Assembly: GCF_019203985.1 (NCBI RefSeq)
Contig: NZ_JAGSPD010000010.1
Location: 61,219-125,218, forward strand
From: Winogradskyella luteola
GTDB taxonomy: Bacteria > Bacteroidota > Bacteroidia > Flavobacteriales > Flavobacteriaceae
Length of the DNA stretch: 64,000 nucleotides
Reading direction: 5' to 3'
Of the stretch, positions 26,658-37,505 are shown in pieces. Under the pieces are notes generated by a model, which ran no database searches, was not told where the DNA came from, and saw only the letters and a list, made by a program, of their open reading frames with translations. Every line of letters starts with the position of its first letter. Position 1 is the stretch's first letter. A program made the position numbers and the translations under genes.

Positions 26658-27944
26658 CTAGCGCTTTTCTATGGGTTTAAAAGCTCTATGGGTTTCGCCG
26701 ACATATAGTTGTCTTGGTCTACCTATTGGCTCTTTTCGCATACGCATTTCTCTCCATTGGGCAATCCATCCCGGTAAACGCCCTAAAGCAAACATTACCG
26801 TAAACATTTCTACAGGTATTCCCATCGCTCTGTATATAATACCTGAGTAAAAATCTACATTTGGATATAGTTTTCTATCTACAAAGTATTGATCTTCTAA
26901 AGCTTCTTTTTCTAAGCCCTTAGCAATGTCCAAAATTGGATCTTCTATACCTAAATCTCCCAATACCTCATCAGCCGCTACTTTTATAATTCTAGCTCTT
27001 GGGTCGAAGTTTTTGTATACACGATGACCAAAGCCCATTAAACGGAAAGGGTCATTCTTATCTTTAGCTTTTGCCATATATTTTTTGGTGTCTCCCCCAT
27101 CTTCTTTTATGGCTTCGAGCATTTCTAAAACAGCTTGATTAGCTCCACCATGTAAAGGCCCCCAAAGTGCTGATATACCAGAAGCGAGAGACACAAATAA
27201 GCCTGCGTGTGACGATCCGGTGATTCTAACTGTAGATGTAGAACAATTTTGCTCATGGTCCGCATGTAATATCAACAACTTATCTAAAGCGTTTACCAAA
27301 ATAGGATTTTGAACATATTCGCTATTAGGTTTTTTAAACATCATTTTTAAGACATTTTCAACATAGCCCAAGTTATCATCACCATATTCTAATGGTAGAC
27401 CGTGTTTTTTACGCATCGTCCAAGATACCAATACTGGAAACTTACCCAGAATTCTAACAATGGCATTATACATCGCCTCCTCTGAATTAACATCTACAGA
27501 AGTTGGATAGAAAGCTGTTAATGCACTTGTCAAAGATGACAGCACTCCCATAGGATGTGCTGACTTAGGGAAAGCATCTAAAATCTTTTTTATATCGTCA
27601 TCTACAACAGATTTTTCTTTAATGTCCGCATGAAACTTATCCAGTTGTTCTTGCGTTGGTAATTCACCAAAAATCAACAGATAAGCTACTTCTAAAAAGT
27701 CTGCTTTTTCAGCTAACTCTTCTATAGAATAACCTCTATACCTCAGAATACCTTTTTCACCATCCAAAAATGTTATGGCACTTTCACAGCTTCCTGTATT
27801 TTTATAACCAGGATCTATGGTAATAACACCTTTTGTGGCGCCTCTTAAGGTTTTAATATCTATAGCGACTTCATTTTCTGAACCAATTTTTACGGGAAAT
27901 TCAAACTTGTCGCCATTAATTTCTAAGGTAGCTTTATCTGACAT
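26658..27944 (-). CDS. gltA: Citrate synthase
   Basis: The protein has 428 residues, the long type II form with an N-terminal beta domain (SDKATLEINGDKFEFPVKIG). It condenses oxaloacetate with acetyl-CoA at the entry of the TCA cycle. Active-site segments are HADHEQNCSTSTVR, GPLHGGANQAVLEML, MGFGHRVYKNFDPRA and FYSGIIYRAMG. It is transcribed alone or before the amidinotransferase-like gene 63 bp further on. Confidence 0.97.
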   Translation of the reverse strand: MSDKATLEINGDKFEFPVKIGSENEVAIDIKTLRGATKGVITIDPGYKNTGSCESAITFLDGEKGILRYRGYSIEELAEKADFLEVAYLLIFGELPTQEQLDKFHADIKEKSVVDDDIKKILDAFPKSAHPMGVLSSLTSALTAFYPTSVDVNSEEAMYNAIVRILGKFPVLVSWTMRKKHGLPLEYGDDNLGYVENVLKMMFKKPNSEYVQNPILVNALDKLLILHADHEQNCSTSTVRITGSSHAGLFVSLASGISALWGPLHGGANQAVLEMLEAIKEDGGDTKKYMAKAKDKNDPFRLMGFGHRVYKNFDPRARIIKVAADEVLGDLGIEDPILDIAKGLEKEALEDQYFVDRKLYPNVDFYSGIIYRAMGIPVEMFTVMFALGRLPGWIAQWREMRMRKEPIGRPRQLYVGETHRAFKPIEKR

Positions 27945-28135
27945 GTTAATTTATATATGTTTGTGAATTTAAAGGATTGTAAATTTACGAAATATCAAAC
28001 GATTTCGGAAGTCAATTTATAACGCTTTTAACAATTTCGGTATTATTAAAATAAATAGTGAAAACTATAATTTCAATACCTCAAACTATTGATAATATAT
28101 CGCACCATAGCAATTAAAAAATATGGTATAATCAC

Positions 28136-28143
28136 TAATTTTG
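28136..28143 (+). promoter_or_regulatory. -7 box for the DUF481-like gene
   Basis: TAATTTTG matches TAnnTTTG 18 bp before the ATG at 28162. No TTG is found at normal spacing. Confidence 0.45.
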
Positions 28144-28161
28144 TTCTACTTATAATTAGCT

Positions 28162-28914
28162 ATGATTTATATTAGAATTTTTATTTTTCTTGTCTCATTT
28201 TCTTGTTTTTCGCAAGTTGTTAATATTGAAACTTTACGAAAACCTAATGATTCTGTAAAATGGACTGGTTCGGTGAGTCTAGATGTGTCACTGATTAAAA
28301 ATACCAATGATATTTTTAGAATTGCCAATAAAGCTCATATACAGTATAACACTACTATCAATTTTTGGTTATTTGTCAATGATTTAAACCTTCAGAAAAT
28401 TGAGGAAAATTCCTTGGTAAATCGAGGTACACAGCACCTGAGATACAATAGAAGAATCTCAGATAAAGTGAAATGGGAAGCTTTTGTACAAGGACAATAT
28501 GATGCTATTTCTGAAATTGGCTTTAGAGGTTTAATTGGCACCGGACCTCGATTTAAATTATCTAAAAATGATAATTATAGGTTTTACCTAGGTACTTTAA
28601 TTATGTATGAATACGAAAAGGCATCTAGTGCCATTCCCGACCGAATACAGCAAGATGTTAGAGGAAGTGCTTATTTATCATTTAGCTTATACCCAACTGA
28701 AACCATTAGCATTATCAGTACAAGTTACTATCAGCCAAGAATTGATGCCTTTAATGATTTTCGTTTTTCTAGCAATACCTCAATGCTTTTTAAAATCCTT
28801 GAAGATTTAGCTTTTAAGGTTAATTTTAATTTTTTCCATGATGCTTTTCCTGTAAGTTCAGCTGTACCAGAGACTCAATTTGAACTCACTAATGGCCTAC
28901 TCTACACTTTTTAG
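28162..28914 (+). CDS. Small outer-membrane beta-barrel, DUF481-like
   Basis: The protein has 250 residues with a signal peptide (IRIFIFLVSFSCFSQ). The mature part is a chain of alternating strands (SVKWTGSVSLDVSLIKNTND, HLRYNRRISDKVKWEAFVQG, RFYLGTLIMYEYEKA) ending in an aromatic-rich strand with terminal Phe (FELTNGLLYTF), as in outer-membrane barrels. The pattern fits the DUF481 group. Function is unknown. It ends at a two-way terminator shared with eno. Confidence 0.75.
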   Translation: MIYIRIFIFLVSFSCFSQVVNIETLRKPNDSVKWTGSVSLDVSLIKNTNDIFRIANKAHIQYNTTINFWLFVNDLNLQKIEENSLVNRGTQHLRYNRRISDKVKWEAFVQGQYDAISEIGFRGLIGTGPRFKLSKNDNYRFYLGTLIMYEYEKASSAIPDRIQQDVRGSAYLSFSLYPTETISIISTSYYQPRIDAFNDFRFSSNTSMLFKILEDLAFKVNFNFFHDAFPVSSAVPETQFELTNGLLYTF

Positions 28915-28923
28915 AAAAAGAAA

Positions 28924-28949
28924 AACCTATTCAAGCGAATGAATAGGTT
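28924..28949. terminator. Two-way terminator between the DUF481-like gene and eno
   Basis: AACCTATTC (28924-28932) pairs exactly with GAATAGGTT (28941-28949) across an 8-nt loop. There is an A-rich run on the left and TTCTTTA on the right, so it can serve both convergent genes. Confidence 0.75.
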
Positions 28950-28972
28950 CTTTAAGTCTATTTTAGAAACAA

Positions 28973-30286
<1,314 letters not shown>

Positions 30287-30374
30287 TTAAGATCAAAATT
30301 ACGAAAATCTAAAGCTAAAAACAGAACATAAATCATATTTGCGATTAATATTTACTATAATGTTTTCGTAACCT

Positions 30375-30412
30375 AAAAAACGCAACAAAATTTAAGTTTT
30401 GTTGCGTTTTTT
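30375..30412 (-). terminator. Terminator after carA
   Basis: AAAAAACGCAACAAAA (30375-30390) and its exact complement (30397-30412) form a 16-bp stem with a 6-nt loop and T-runs on either strand. It lies right after the carA stop and before eno, which reads the same way. Confidence 0.9.
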
Positions 30413-30416
30413 GTAT

Positions 30417-31520
30417 TTAATTGTTTTTGATGTTCTCTATAAACTGATCAAATAAATAGACCGAATCATTGGGTCCAGGACTCGCTTCTGGATGGTATTG
30501 TACCGAGAAGCAGTTTTTATCTTTAATCTTTATGCCAGCTACAGTATCGTCATTGAGATGTACGTGTGTAATTTCTACATTTGTATTTGCTTCGGTTTCT
30601 TCTCTGTTAATAGCAAAACCATGGTTTTGAGACGTAATTTCACCTTTACCGGTTATCAAGTTTTTCACGGGATGGTTGATACCTCTGTGACCGTTGTGCA
30701 TTTTATAAGTTGATATGCCATTAGCCAAAGCTATAACTTGATGCCCAAGGCAAATTCCAAATAAAGGTTTATTTCTTGAAATAATTTCCTTAGCCACAGC
30801 TTGTGCTTCAACCAAAGGCTCAGGATCACCAGGACCATTGGACAAGAAATACCCATCTGGATTAAAGGCTTCTAAATCTTCAAATTTTGAATTGTACGGA
30901 AACACCTTAATGTATGCATCTCTTTTAGCTAGGTTTCTAAGGATGTTCTTTTTAATGCCTATGTCTAAAGCCGCTATTTTATACCTTGCATTTTCATTAC
31001 CGAAATAATACGGTTCTTTAGTTGATACTTGAGAGGCCAACTCTAAACCTTTCATATCTGGTTGTTCTGCTAACTGCTGCTTTAAACCTTCAATATTATC
31101 AACTTCTGTTGATATTACGGCATTCATGGCACCGTGATCTCTAATATAACTTACCAATGCTCTCGTATCGACATCCGCAATAGCCAAGGTGTTATGTTTT
31201 TCAAAGAATTCTTCTAACGATGCATCACCTGCAGGTCTGGAATATTCAAAACTGAAATTTTTACAAATCAATCCAGCAATTTTAACGGTATCGGATTCCA
31301 TTTCATCTTCTTTGGTACCATAATTACCTATATGAGCATTGGTTGTCACCATTAACTGCCCATAATAAGAAGGGTCTGTAAAAATCTCTTGATAGCCTGT
31401 TGTACCAGTATTAAAACATACTTCGCCAAAAGCAGTGCCTTCTTTACCTATTGACTTACCATGAAAGATTGTACCGTCTGCTAATAAAATAAGTGCCTTT
31501 TTTCTTTGTTTGTATTTCAT
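30417..31520 (-). CDS. carA: Carbamoyl-phosphate synthase small subunit
   Basis: The protein has 367 residues. It supplies ammonia from glutamine to the large subunit for carbamoyl phosphate, used in pyrimidine and arginine synthesis. The N-terminal domain (LILLADGTIFHGKSIGKEG, GEVCFNTGTTGYQEI) is followed by a class I glutaminase domain: FLSNGPGDPEPL, the nucleophile Cys in LFGICLGHQVIALANG, and the His-Glu pair in VQYHPEASPGPNDS. No carB gene lies beside it in this window; it must be elsewhere. Confidence 0.97.
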   Translation of the reverse strand: MKYKQRKKALILLADGTIFHGKSIGKEGTAFGEVCFNTGTTGYQEIFTDPSYYGQLMVTTNAHIGNYGTKEDEMESDTVKIAGLICKNFSFEYSRPAGDASLEEFFEKHNTLAIADVDTRALVSYIRDHGAMNAVISTEVDNIEGLKQQLAEQPDMKGLELASQVSTKEPYYFGNENARYKIAALDIGIKKNILRNLAKRDAYIKVFPYNSKFEDLEAFNPDGYFLSNGPGDPEPLVEAQAVAKEIISRNKPLFGICLGHQVIALANGISTYKMHNGHRGINHPVKNLITGKGEITSQNHGFAINREETEANTNVEITHVHLNDDTVAGIKIKDKNCFSVQYHPEASPGPNDSVYLFDQFIENIKNN

Positions 31521-31536
31521 TTCTTTTGCGGTGTAT

Positions 31537-31612
31537 TATATAATTGTGAGATTTCTCTTGGTTCGTTCCTCACTCACTTCGACCTTGCTCAGTACAGGCT
31601 GTTGAAATGACA
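31537..31612. repeat. Dispersed intergenic repeat fragment (CTTCGAC...GCTCAG family)
   Basis: On the minus strand it begins TGTCATTTCAACAGCC and ends AGAGAAATCTCA, with a core (31577-31592) that matches the repeat at 46054-46069 at 13 of 16 bases. Such elements are scattered between genes in many Flavobacteriaceae. It lies between carA and rplQ. Confidence 0.6.
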
Positions 31613-31638
31613 TTGAAGTTTAAACTTTGCAAAAATCC

Positions 31639-31671
31639 AAAAAAAAAGGATAAACTTAAAAAGTCTATCCT
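31639..31671 (-). terminator. Terminator at the end of the ribosomal supercluster
   Basis: On the minus strand AGGATAGACTT pairs with AAGTTTATCCT (one G-U pair) across a 3-nt loop and is followed by nine T (A-run 31639-31647). It lies about 30 bp past the rplQ stop. Confidence 0.85.
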
Positions 31672-31701
31672 CTATATTTATTAATCGTTATTAACATCCG
31701 A

Positions 31702-32175
31702 TTATTCTTCTTCGTTAGTAGCTTTAGTTTCTACTGGTGCAACAGCAGCAGTACTATTCTTACCACCTCTTCTACTTCTACGAGTTTTCTTCTCTGGCTT
31801 GCCGGCTTTATAGATCTCGTTGTAATCTACTAGCTCTATCATTGCCATATCAGCGTTATCACCTAATCGGTTTCCTAACTTAATGATACGTGTGTATCCA
31901 CCTGGACGATCCGCAACTTTAGCAGCAACATCTCTAAACAATTCAGCGACAACTTCTTTTTGTCTTAACCTAGACATTACAATTCTTCTATTGTGTGTAG
32001 TGTCTTCTTTAGACTTTGTAATTAAAGGTTCAACAAATTGCTTAAGCGCTTTTGCTTTTGCAGTAGTTGTATTAATACGCTTGTGTTCGATTAAAGAACA
32101 TGCCATATTAGCCAACATTGCTTTTCTGTGAGCTGATTTTCTGCTTAAGTGATTGAATTTTTTTCCGTGTCTCAT
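31702..32175 (-). CDS. rplQ: 50S ribosomal protein L17
   Basis: The protein has 157 residues. The conserved core ([20 protein letters not shown], then LEHKRI-like [37 protein letters not shown]) is followed by a low-complexity tail of about 30 residues rich in Lys, Arg, then Ala and Glu, as seen in other Bacteroidota. It is the last gene of the supercluster, after rpoA. Confidence 0.97.
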   Translation of the reverse strand: MRHGKKFNHLSRKSAHRKAMLANMACSLIEHKRINTTTAKAKALKQFVEPLITKSKEDTTHNRRIVMSRLRQKEVVAELFRDVAAKVADRPGGYTRIIKLGNRLGDNADMAMIELVDYNEIYKAGKPEKKTRRSRRGGKNSTAAVAPVETKATNEEE

Positions 32176-32256
32176 GACTCTCGTTTTATCATCTTGCTAC
32201 CAAACTCTTCTATCTGAGGAGCAAAATATGATTAATAATAATTGTTTTTATAGGAT

Positions 32257-32283
32257 GAGATTACTGCTTTCGCAGGAATGACA
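32257..32283. repeat. Dispersed repeat fragment (TCATTCCTGCGAAAGCAG type)
   Basis: On the minus strand it reads TGTCATTCCTGCGAAAGCAG, then TAATCTC, containing the small hairpin CTGC-GAAA-GCAG. This is a well-known intergenic repeat type in many bacteria. Its ends (TGTCATT and AATCTCA) match those of the repeat at 31537-31612. It lies between rpoA and rplQ. Confidence 0.6.
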
Positions 32284-32289
32284 AACTAT

Positions 32290-33282
32290 TTAGTCTTTAT
32301 CTAATTTATATTTACTTAAGTCCATTCCGAAGTTAAGACCCTTAACGTTTACTAATTCTTCTAGCTCAGTTAAAGACTTCTTACCGAAGTTTCTGAATTT
32401 CATTAAATCATTTTTGTTGAATGATACTAAATCACCTAAAGTATCTACTTCTGCAGCTTTTAAACAGTTAAGTGCACGCACAGAAAGATCCATATCAACT
32501 AATTTAGTTTTCAATAGTTGTCTCATGTGAAGTGATTCTTCATCATAAGTTTCGGTCTGTGCAATTTCATCAGCCTCTAAAGTGATACGCTCATCAGAGA
32601 ATAACATAAAGTGGTGAATCAATATTTTAGCTGCTTCTGTTAAAGCATCTTTAGGATGGATAGATCCATCAGTTTGAATTTCGAAAACTAATTTCTCGTA
32701 ATCTGTTTTTTGCTCAACACGGAAGTTTTCGATACTATATTTTACATTCTTTATCGGAGTGTAAATAGAATCCGTAAAAATAGTTCCGATTGGTGCAGAA
32801 GCTTTTTTGTTTTCTTCAGCAGGAACATATCCTCTACCTTTCTCGATAGTTAATTCCATATTGATGTTTACTTTAGGATCTAAGTTACAGATTACCAAAT
32901 CCGTATTTAACACTTGGAATCCTGAAATAAACTTCTGAAAATCACCAGCTGTGATTTGATCTTGTCCTGAAATTGAAATTGTAACGGTTTCGTTATCAAC
33001 TTCGTCAATCTGACGCTTAAAGTTAACTTGCTTTAAGTTTAAAATCATTTCAGTAACATCTTCAACTACACCAGAAATTGTAGAAAATTCGTGATCAACA
33101 CCTTCTATTCTAACTGAAGTGATTGCGAAACCTTCCAATGAAGATAATAACACACGTCGTAACGCATTACCTACTGTTAATCCGTAACCTGGTTCTAGTG
33201 GTCTGAATTCGAACTTACCTTCGAAATCAGTAGAATCAATCATGATTACTTTGTCGGGTTTCTGAAAATTTAATATTGCCAT
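32290..33282 (-). CDS. rpoA: DNA-directed RNA polymerase alpha subunit
   Basis: The protein has 330 residues. The N-terminal domain dimerises and nucleates polymerase assembly ([40 protein letters not shown]). The C-terminal domain (about 250-325) contacts activators and DNA ([36 protein letters not shown]). It is in the alpha operon between rpsD and rplQ. Confidence 0.98.
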   Translation of the reverse strand: MAILNFQKPDKVIMIDSTDFEGKFEFRPLEPGYGLTVGNALRRVLLSSLEGFAITSVRIEGVDHEFSTISGVVEDVTEMILNLKQVNFKRQIDEVDNETVTISISGQDQITAGDFQKFISGFQVLNTDLVICNLDPKVNINMELTIEKGRGYVPAEENKKASAPIGTIFTDSIYTPIKNVKYSIENFRVEQKTDYEKLVFEIQTDGSIHPKDALTEAAKILIHHFMLFSDERITLEADEIAQTETYDEESLHMRQLLKTKLVDMDLSVRALNCLKAAEVDTLGDLVSFNKNDLMKFRNFGKKSLTELEELVNVKGLNFGMDLSKYKLDKD

Positions 33283-33376
33283 TTTTTCTTCGTTTTAATT
33301 GTTATTTAGTTGCGCGGTATAAAGGTTTGAAGAAGACCAATAAACCCTTTGGCTAAATACCAATATGATTAATTTA

Positions 33377-33982
33377 TTATTTAGAGTAAAGTTCAACGAT
33401 AAACTGCTCGTTGATTTGTTCTGGAATTTGAATTCTCGCAGGAACGGAAACGTAAGTTCCTTCCATTGTATCATTATTCCATGTAATCCATTCGTATACA
33501 TTGCTAGAGTTAGCTAATGAATTTTGAATAGCTTCCAATGATTTAGATTTTTCTCTTACGCCAACAACATCACCAGCTTTTAATTGGTAAGAAGGTACAT
33601 TTACCTTTTGACCGTTAACTGTGATGTGTCTGTGAGATACTAATTGTCTGGCACTACTTCTAGTTGGAGCAATTCCCATTCTGAAAACAACGTTATCTAA
33701 ACGTGATTCACATAATTGTAATAAAACTTCACCTGTAATACCTTGAGCTGCAGTCGCTCTTTTAAACATGTTTCTGAACTGCTTTTCTAATACACCATAA
33801 GTGTATTTAGCCTTTTGCTTTTCCATTAACTGGATAGCATATTCAGATTTCTTTCCACGACGACGGTTGTTTCCATGTTGTCCTGGAGGATAATTTCTTT
33901 TTTCGAAAGCTTTATCATCTCCGAAAATAGCTTGCCCAAATTTACGAGCGATTTTAGTTTTAGGACCAGTATATCTTGCCAT
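33377..33982 (-). CDS. rpsD: 30S ribosomal protein S4
   Basis: The protein has 201 residues. It is a primary 16S rRNA-binding protein. It has KARKFGQ-type start ([20 protein letters not shown]), [20 protein letters not shown], and the S4 RNA-binding domain ([40 protein letters not shown]). An internal promoter sits about 120 bp upstream, so rpsD-rpoA-rplQ may be made separately from the rest. Confidence 0.97.
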   Translation of the reverse strand: MARYTGPKTKIARKFGQAIFGDDKAFEKRNYPPGQHGNNRRRGKKSEYAIQLMEKQKAKYTYGVLEKQFRNMFKRATAAQGITGEVLLQLCESRLDNVVFRMGIAPTRSSARQLVSHRHITVNGQKVNVPSYQLKAGDVVGVREKSKSLEAIQNSLANSSNVYEWITWNNDTMEGTYVSVPARIQIPEQINEQFIVELYSK

Positions 33983-34100
33983 TTTTAAATTGTTTTGAGA
34001 GTGATTATAAAATTAAGGTCTTAATCTTATCCTTCTACAACCGTTAATCTCTCGTTGATACTTGATTTATAATTAAATTCTATTCGAATTTTTCAGTTTG

Positions 34101-34129
34101 CAAATTTAAGCAAAATAAACTAATACCAA
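34101..34129 (-). promoter_or_regulatory. Internal promoter for rpsD-rpoA-rplQ
   Basis: On the minus strand TTG (34129-34127), an 18-bp spacer and TAAATTTG (34108-34101) match the Bacteroidota promoter in full. It is in the 243-bp rpsK-rpsD gap, giving a leader of roughly 110 nt before rpsD. Confidence 0.7.
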
Positions 34130-34155
34130 ACATTTTAGAGTGATATTAGTTTATT
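34114..34155. other. 12-bp perfect inverted repeat in the rpsK-rpsD gap
   Basis: AATAAACTAATA (34114-34125) and its exact complement TATTAGTTTATT (34144-34155) are separated by 18 nt. The arms overlap the spacer of the internal promoter. There is no strong T-run, so it could be an operator or an attenuator hairpin for transcripts arriving from rpsK. Confidence 0.6.
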
Positions 34156-34225
34156 ATGATAAACTTCTTAGTTTGTGTGTTCTAAATCTGAGTCAGTATT
34201 CGTAAGAACCTGAAACTAGCTCAGT

Positions 34226-34609
34226 TTAAACACGGCGCCTTTTTGGTGGACGACAACCATTATGTGGCATTGGAGTAACATCGATAATTTCTGATACTTC
34301 GATACCCGAATTATGTATAGATCTGATAGCAGATTCTCTTCCGTTACCAGGACCTTTTACATATACTTTTACTTTCTTTAAACCAGCTTCTTTTGCTACA
34401 CCTGCAGCATCTTCTGCGGCTAATTGCGCTGCATAAGGAGTATTCTTTTTAGAACCTCTAAAGCCCATTTTACCTGCTGATGACCAAGAAATAACGTCAC
34501 CTTTTTTATTTGTTAAAGAAATAATGATGTTGTTAAATGAAGCTGTGATGTGTGCTTCTCCCATTGCATCAACAATTACTTTACGTTTTTTTGTACTTGA
34601 CTTTGCCAT
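34226..34609 (-). CDS. rpsK: 30S ribosomal protein S11
   Basis: The protein has 127 residues, with [40 protein letters not shown] and the C-terminal [15 protein letters not shown] typical of S11. It lines the mRNA exit side of the platform. It lies between rpsM and a 243-bp gap. Confidence 0.97.
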   Translation of the reverse strand: MAKSSTKKRKVIVDAMGEAHITASFNNIIISLTNKKGDVISWSSAGKMGFRGSKKNTPYAAQLAAEDAAGVAKEAGLKKVKVYVKGPGNGRESAIRSIHNSGIEVSEIIDVTPMPHNGCRPPKRRRV

Positions 34610-34642
34610 ATTTGTTTAGCTTTTAGTTTTAGTAATAGTCGC

Positions 34643-34676
34643 TAGAATCCTAAACCGTTAAATTTCAAACAGATTC
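34643..34676. repeat. 34-bp spacer repeat, copy 1 (rpsK-rpsM gap)
   Basis: It begins TAGAATCCTAAACC and ends AACAGATTC. It matches 35116-35149 at 30 of 34 positions without gaps. Its ends GAATC and GATTC can pair in the transcript. Confidence 0.75.
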
Positions 34677-34706
34677 TTTCCAACGTCTAAAGACTAAAGA
34701 CTATTA

Positions 34707-35081
34707 TTATTTAGTTACTTTTTTCTTGTTAGCAACTGTTTTTCTTCTACCTTTTCTTGTACGAGAGTTGTTCTTGGTACGTTGTCCTCTTAATGGGAGA
34801 CCGGCTCTGTGACGAATACCTCTGTAACACCCAATATCCATTAATCGCTTAATGTTTAATTGTGTTTCAGAACGTAATTCACCTTCGATTTTGAAATTTC
34901 CAACAGCCTCACGGATAGCTCCGATTTCGTCGTCAGTCCAATCTTGTACTTTAGTGCTTTCGTCAACTTTAGCAGTTTCTAAAATTTCTTTAGCTCTACT
35001 TCTACCTATTCCATAGATATAAGTTAAGGATATTACTCCTCTTTTTTGTTTTGGTATGTCTACACCTGCAATTCTTGCCAT
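34707..35081 (-). CDS. rpsM: 30S ribosomal protein S13
   Basis: The protein has 124 residues, with [53 protein letters not shown] and the basic tail that reaches the P-site tRNA. It is between rpmJ and rpsK, each separated by about 100 bp with a shared spacer repeat. Confidence 0.97.
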   Translation of the reverse strand: MARIAGVDIPKQKRGVISLTYIYGIGRSRAKEILETAKVDESTKVQDWTDDEIGAIREAVGNFKIEGELRSETQLNIKRLMDIGCYRGIRHRAGLPLRGQRTKNNSRTRKGRRKTVANKKKVTK

Positions 35082-35115
35082 ATAATTTAGTTTTTAGCTG
35101 TTAGCTTTTAGTTGT

Positions 35116-35149
35116 TAGAATCCTAAACCTTTCGATTTCGAACAGATTC
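35116..35149. repeat. 34-bp spacer repeat, copy 2 (rpsM-rpmJ gap)
   Basis: It begins TAGAATCCTAAACC and ends AACAGATTC. It is the same as copy 1 except for four bases, in the same orientation, 473 bp away. Confidence 0.75.
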
Positions 35150-35180
35150 ATCTAACTACTAATTACTAATGACTTTCTTT

Positions 35181-35297
35181 TTATCCTTGTCTTTGTTTGA
35201 ATCTAGGGTTCTTTTTATTAATAACGTAAAGTCTACCTTTTCTACGCACTAATTTACAATCTGCGCTTCTTTTCTTTACTGATGCTCTTACTTTCAT
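35181..35297 (-). CDS. rpmJ: 50S ribosomal protein L36
   Basis: This is a 38-residue frame beginning [20 protein letters not shown] and ending NPRFKQRQG. Only one Cys (position 14) is present and the other three zinc ligands of classic L36 are replaced, so it is the zinc-free form. It lies between infA and rpsM, as expected. Confidence 0.93.
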   Translation of the reverse strand: MKVRASVKKRSADCKLVRRKGRLYVINKKNPRFKQRQG

Positions 35298-35370
35298 CCT
35301 TGTTAGTTTAAAAGTGTAAAGTATAAAGTTTAAGATATAACACTTACAACTTTTTACTTTATACTAATTT

Positions 35371-35586
35371 TTAGTATCTATAAGTTATACGAGCCTTAGT
35401 TAAATCGTAAGGACTCATTTCTAATTTTACTTTATCACCTGGTAACAACTTAATGTAATGCATACGCATTTTACCAGATATGTGTGCAGTCACAATGTGA
35501 CCATTTTCTAATTCTACTCGGAACATTGCATTAGATAATGCTTCAATTATTGTTCCGTCTTGTTCTATTGCTGCTTGTTTAGCCAT
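35371..35586 (-). CDS. infA: Translation initiation factor IF-1
   Basis: The protein has 71 residues and the S1-like OB fold: [60 protein letters not shown], then TYRY. It blocks the A site during initiation. It follows secY directly; no map or adk gene intervenes, unlike in many other bacteria. Confidence 0.97.
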   Translation of the reverse strand: MAKQAAIEQDGTIIEALSNAMFRVELENGHIVTAHISGKMRMHYIKLLPGDKVKLEMSPYDLTKARITYRY

Positions 35587-35664
35587 AAATTATTTTTAGT
35601 GTTCAATCCTCAATTAACAAATACCTTGCCGAATTCTTCAGATTAAATTTTCTAAGTTTTATAA

Positions 35665-37026
35665 TTATGAGGTCACAGATTTTCTGTTTTTACCGGTCTT
35701 CATCAAGCCATCATAATGCTTATTCAATAAATAAGAATTAATCTGCTGCATTGTGTCAATTGCCACACCAACCATAATTAATAGCGATGTACCACCAAAG
35801 AATAATGCCCAACCCTGCTGTACTTTCACTAAATTAACAATGAATGCTGGAAATACTGCAATCAAGGCTAAGAAAATAGAACCTGGTAAGGTTATCTGTG
35901 ACATTATTTTATCTAAATATTCTGAGGTTTCCGATCCAGGACGAATGCCAGGTATAAACCCTCCACTACGTTTTAAATCATCAGCCATCTTATTTGTTGG
36001 TACTGTAATGGCCGTATAGAAATAGGTGAATACTATAATTAACAATGCAAATACTAAATTGTACCAAAACCCGAAGATATCAGAAAAATTAGTTTGCATC
36101 CATTGACCTGTACTTGTGTCTTTTAAAAATGAAGATCCCCCAATAAGACTTGGAACAAACATAATTGCCTGAGCAAATATAATTGGCATTACACCAGATG
36201 CATTTAATTTTAATGGTAAAAATTGGCGTGATCCAAATACATTTTTCTCGTAACCACCAGAAGCCGTTCTTCTTGCATATTGTACAGCAATTTTTCGTAC
36301 TGCCATTACTAGGAATACTGAAGCCAATATGATTAAGAACCAGATAACTAATTCTATTAATATAATCATAAATCCTCCATTACCCTCTAATCTTGAATAC
36401 ATATTCTGAACGAAAGATTGCGGCAAGGTAGCTATGATACCAACCATGATTAATAAAGATATACCATTACCAATACCTTTATCTGTAATCTTCTCACCTA
36501 ACCACATGGCGAATACACAACCTGTGACTAAGATGATTACCGATGAAAAGTAAAAGATGTTTTCAGAAAAGCCTGGCACCAATAAACTACTCATAGACGG
36601 AGATCCTGATAATGCAGGAACACTTGCTAAATAACCTGGCGCTTGTACTAAACAAATACCAATAGTTAACCAGCGTGTAATCTGAGTAATTTTCTTTTGT
36701 CCACTAGCTCCTTCTTTCTGAAGTTTTTGCAAATAAGGAATAGCAATACCCATTAACTGTACAACGATGGATGCAGAAATGTATGGCATAATACCCAATG
36801 CAAATACAGAGGCATTTGCAAATGCACCACCTGTAAAGGCATTTAACAATCCTAATATACCGCCATCCATACCAGCTTGTAACCCACCTAATTTATCGAT
36901 ATCAATACCAGGTAATACAACCTGAGCACCAAAACGGTAAACCAATAACAAACCTAAGGTTAGCATAATCCTATCCTTAAGCTCTGTGATTTTCCAAACG
37001 TTTTTTAATGTTTCTATTATCTTCAT
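35665..37026 (-). CDS. secY: Preprotein translocase subunit SecY
   Basis: The protein has 453 residues with ten predicted membrane helices. It forms the protein-conducting channel. Typical segments are RIMLTLGLLLVYRFGAQVVL-type start, the plug and pore region (GGAFANASVFALGIMPYISA), the cytoplasmic loop RRTASGGYEKNVFGSRQFLP, and RPGSETSEYLDKIMSQITLP. It lies between rplO and infA. Confidence 0.97.
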   Translation of the reverse strand: MKIIETLKNVWKITELKDRIMLTLGLLLVYRFGAQVVLPGIDIDKLGGLQAGMDGGILGLLNAFTGGAFANASVFALGIMPYISASIVVQLMGIAIPYLQKLQKEGASGQKKITQITRWLTIGICLVQAPGYLASVPALSGSPSMSSLLVPGFSENIFYFSSVIILVTGCVFAMWLGEKITDKGIGNGISLLIMVGIIATLPQSFVQNMYSRLEGNGGFMIILIELVIWFLIILASVFLVMAVRKIAVQYARRTASGGYEKNVFGSRQFLPLKLNASGVMPIIFAQAIMFVPSLIGGSSFLKDTSTGQWMQTNFSDIFGFWYNLVFALLIIVFTYFYTAITVPTNKMADDLKRSGGFIPGIRPGSETSEYLDKIMSQITLPGSIFLALIAVFPAFIVNLVKVQQGWALFFGGTSLLIMVGVAIDTMQQINSYLLNKHYDGLMKTGKNRKSVTS

Positions 37027-37036
37027 CCTTAGGGTC

Positions 37037-37489
37037 TTATAAAGTTACAGCTTCACCACCAGCAGCTTCAATAGCAGCTTTTGCCGTAGCAGTAAATTTA
37101 TGAGCAGTTACTGTTAATTTAGATTTTAATTCACCTCTACCTAAGATTTTAACCAGATCGTTTTTTCCAGCTTTACCTAATGATACAAGTGTTTCAAAAT
37201 CTACAGTATCTTTAATTTTCTTTTCGTCTACCAACTGTTGTAAGGTATCTAAGTTTATACCTTGATACTCTACTCTATTGATATTGGTAAATCCAAACTT
37301 AGGAACACGTCTTTGTAAAGGCATTTGACCACCTTCAAATCCTAATTTCTTAGAATAACCAGAACGTGACTTAGCACCTTTGTGTCCTCTACGTGCAGTA
37401 CCACCTTTACCAGATCCCTGACCACGTCCAACACGCTTTCCTTGATTTTTTACTGAACCTTCTGCAGGTTTTAGATTACTTAAATCCAT
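37037..37489 (-). CDS. rplO: 50S ribosomal protein L15
   Basis: The protein has 150 residues. The Gly/Arg-rich N-terminal arm (GKRVGRGQGSGKGGTARRGH, KGAKSRSGYSKKLGFEGGQM, PLQRRVPKFGF) and the globular C-terminal part (DLVKILGRGELKSKLTVTAH) are as expected. It lies 10 bp before secY. Confidence 0.97.
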   Translation of the reverse strand: MDLSNLKPAEGSVKNQGKRVGRGQGSGKGGTARRGHKGAKSRSGYSKKLGFEGGQMPLQRRVPKFGFTNINRVEYQGINLDTLQQLVDEKKIKDTVDFETLVSLGKAGKNDLVKILGRGELKSKLTVTAHKFTATAKAAIEAAGGEAVTL

Positions 37490-37505
37490 TTTTAAGTGTA
37501 TATTT

